Source: an uncultured Parabacteroides sp. (GTDB taxonomy: Bacteria; Bacteroidota; Bacteroidia; Bacteroidales; Tannerellaceae). From it: a stretch of 8,804 nucleotides of DNA. The notes under the pieces were generated by a model, which saw only the letters and a program-made list of their open reading frames with translations, made no database searches and was not told where the DNA came from. Position numbers and translations under genes: made by a program. Positions 7,546 through 8,804 of the stretch are shown in pieces. The stretch's first letter is position 1; each line of letters opens with the position of its first letter. The DNA is taken from positions 1-8,804 of the forward strand of contig URGO01000131.1 in the NCBI GenBank assembly GCA_900547435.1, read 5' to 3'.

Positions 7546-7625
7546 AAAAATCTGACCTTTTCTATGTATTTATAACATGTGGAACTTCTTTGATTTATCC
7601 TATGAAAATTTTTTTGAAAAAAATC

Positions 7626-7635
7626 TACTTTTAGC
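7626..7635 (+). promoter_or_regulatory. Weak candidate -7 box for the susC-like gene
   Basis: TACTTTTAGC at 7626-7635 matches TAnnTTTG at all but the last position of the box. No TTG lies at the usual distance upstream; the nearest (7614-7616) is only 9 bases away. A second near match, TTCATTTG at 7645-7652, also lacks a -33 partner. One of them may serve the receptor gene, whose ATG is at 7713. Confidence 0.25.
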
Positions 7636-7712
7636 GTAGGGTATTTCATTTGTATTACGTCTATAGAATAGATGTGATAAATAAACCGAGTACTAACTTT
7701 AAATTAGAGAAC

Positions 7713-8750
7713 ATGAGAAAAGAACTTATTTCAGTTTTCTTAGCAGGCTTCTTATGGCAAAGCCAAGCCGCTTCTCAGTCGGGAAATGCCGTTCAAATAT
7801 CCTTGGAGGTAAAGGATGTAACGGTAGAATATGTGCTGAATGAGATAGAAGCCATGTCTAATTATCATTTTTTGTACAACCACAAATTGGTTGATGTGGA
7901 CCGAAAAGTCTCTTTGTCGGTCGATGAAGAAAACATTGACTCCGTTCTCACCAGACTGTTCGAAGGTACAGATGTAAGTTATCAAATGAGTGGTAAACAA
8001 ATTGTGCTCGCGCGTAAATCGTTAATTGGTAATGGAAATGTATCTTCAGGACGTCAACAGCAAACCCAAATCGTAACCGGTATCATTACGGATAAGACCG
8101 GTGAGCCTGTAATCGGGGCAAACATTGTGGTGAAAGGTACAACCAACGGAACCATCTCCGGCATGGATGGTCGTTTCTCTCTGGAAATCCCCAATAATAA
8201 TGCGGTGTTGCAGGTTTCGTATATTGGGTATCTGAATCAGACAATTACAGTAGGGAATCAGAAAGAATTGAATATTCGTTTGGTTGAAGACACAAAGAGT
8301 CTGGAGGAGGTTGTTGTAGTCGGGTATGGAACCCAAAAGAAAGAAGTCGTAACAGCAGCTATAACATCTGTAAAAGCGGACGATATAGCTGTGAGCCCAT
8401 CTGCGGATGTAGCAGCTGGTTTGGCTGGTCGTTTGTCTGGAGTAATTATCAATACCCGTTCTGGTGAGGTGGGTAATGAAGGCACCTCTATTTTTATCCG
8501 TGGTAAAAGCACTTATGGAAGTAATACCGAACCTTTGTATATAGTGGATGGAATTGCAAGATCTGAGGAGGGAGGGCTATTGTCCAAAATAGATGCGAAT
8601 GATATTGAATCAATCTCTGTGTTGAAAGATGCTTCTGCTGCCATTTACGGTTCGAGAGCTGCAAACGGTGTGGTTTTGATAACTACCAAACGTGGAAAAG
8701 AAGGTATGAAGCCAACGTTGAACATATCTTCTATGTTGCTATCCAAATAA
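7713..8750 (+). pseudogene. SusC/RagA-type TonB-dependent receptor, truncated after the plug domain
   Basis: Encodes the first 345 residues of a SusC-like outer-membrane receptor for glycan import. A short signal peptide (about residues 1-20) is followed by an STN domain (about 28-100), a carboxypeptidase-regulatory-like beta domain (about 118-192: VTGIITDKTGEPVIGANIVV), a TonB-box region (LEEVVVVGYG, 197-206) and a plug domain (about 207-328, with PLYIVDG, then VLKDASAAIYGSRAANGVV). It ends at TAA 8748-8750 just after PTLNISS, whereas family members continue about 650 more residues into the 22-strand barrel. The barrel is absent in all three frames of the remaining 54 bases, so this is not a simple single frameshift. 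The STN domain suggests regulation through an anti-sigma partner in intact relatives; none is seen here. An upstream in-frame TTG at 7650 is less likely than ATG 7713, which directly precedes the signal peptide. Confidence 0.85.
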
Positions 8751-8804
8751 TTGGATAATATTTGTTTTAATTTAACTATTCAAATTCAATCACTTACAAG
8801 TTTT
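8751..8804. other. AT-rich tail with no recognisable gene
   Basis: The final 54 bases are strongly AT-rich, unlike the preceding plug-domain coding sequence. They stay open in the frame of the truncated receptor but read as low-complexity residues without SusC character, and the other two frames close at once or within eight codons. The stretch resembles the short AT-rich leaders before Bacteroidetes susC or susD genes, so another gene may begin just beyond the window. Confidence 0.4.

Noticed and set aside
7404..7649. 81-codon open frame on the minus strand over the intergenic repeat
   Set aside because: It runs through the inverted repeats and the Fic 3' end, has no family resemblance and no promoter or leader of its own.
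7650..7712. N-terminal extension of the SusC-like protein from TTG 7650
   Set aside because: The extra 21 residues are not signal-peptide-like, while ATG 7713 starts a normal signal peptide; TTG starts are uncommon.
8700..8804. Single-base frameshift as the cause of the SusC truncation
   Set aside because: Neither of the other two frames after about 8720 reads like a SusC barrel, and both stop within the visible sequence.
1..8804. CRISPR array, tRNA, rRNA or insertion-sequence ends
   Set aside because: No regularly spaced direct repeats, cloverleaf-like segments, transposase frames or paired terminal repeats were found on reading both strands.

Overview
The window looks like chromosome from a gut-type Bacteroidales bacterium (Bacteroides or Parabacteroides-like). 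It carries a SusC/RagA-type TonB-dependent receptor N-terminus with STN, carboxypeptidase-regulatory-like and plug regions. It also has a serine-type exported sulfatase, a GH106-like glycosidase, TAnnTTTG-type promoter sites and almost no Shine-Dalgarno sequences. No tRNA, rRNA, CRISPR array or complete insertion sequence was seen. All genes point to the + strand.

Layout. Positions 1-127 are the 3' end of an unidentified CDS, possibly a metallophosphoesterase, closed by a good hairpin terminator at 138-179. Next comes a block of three exported hydrolases: an AT-rich metallo-beta-lactamase-fold protein (210-1217), a sulfatase 10 bases further on (1228-2910), and a 1087-residue GH106-family glycosidase (3006-6269). 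The glycosidase has its own probable promoter in the 95-base gap before it. A strong 20-bp-stem terminator (6312-6360) ends this block. Its T-run is followed within a few bases by the -7 box of the next gene, a Fic-domain AMP-transferase-type protein (6398-7465) with an N-terminal autoinhibitory motif and a C-terminal winged helix.

An intergenic stretch (7466-7712) holds an elaborate nested inverted-repeat cluster. After it comes the start of a SusC-like outer-membrane receptor (7713-8750), which stops after 345 residues, just past the plug domain, where a normal family member runs to about 1000. The last ~55 bases are AT-rich and carry no recognisable SusC continuation.

How the genes may work together. 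The sulfatase and the GH106 enzyme both have signal peptides without a lipobox, so both probably act in the periplasm. Together they suggest removal of sulfate and of terminal rhamnose (or a related sugar) from an imported glycan. The MBL-fold protein is an exported putative hydrolase with no assigned substrate. The Fic protein is cytoplasmic and appears to be an independent unit. The broken SusC gene is the most unusual object here and may mark a recombination junction. No wholly new multi-gene system could be demonstrated from sequence alone; the best leads are the truncated receptor and the nested repeat upstream of it.
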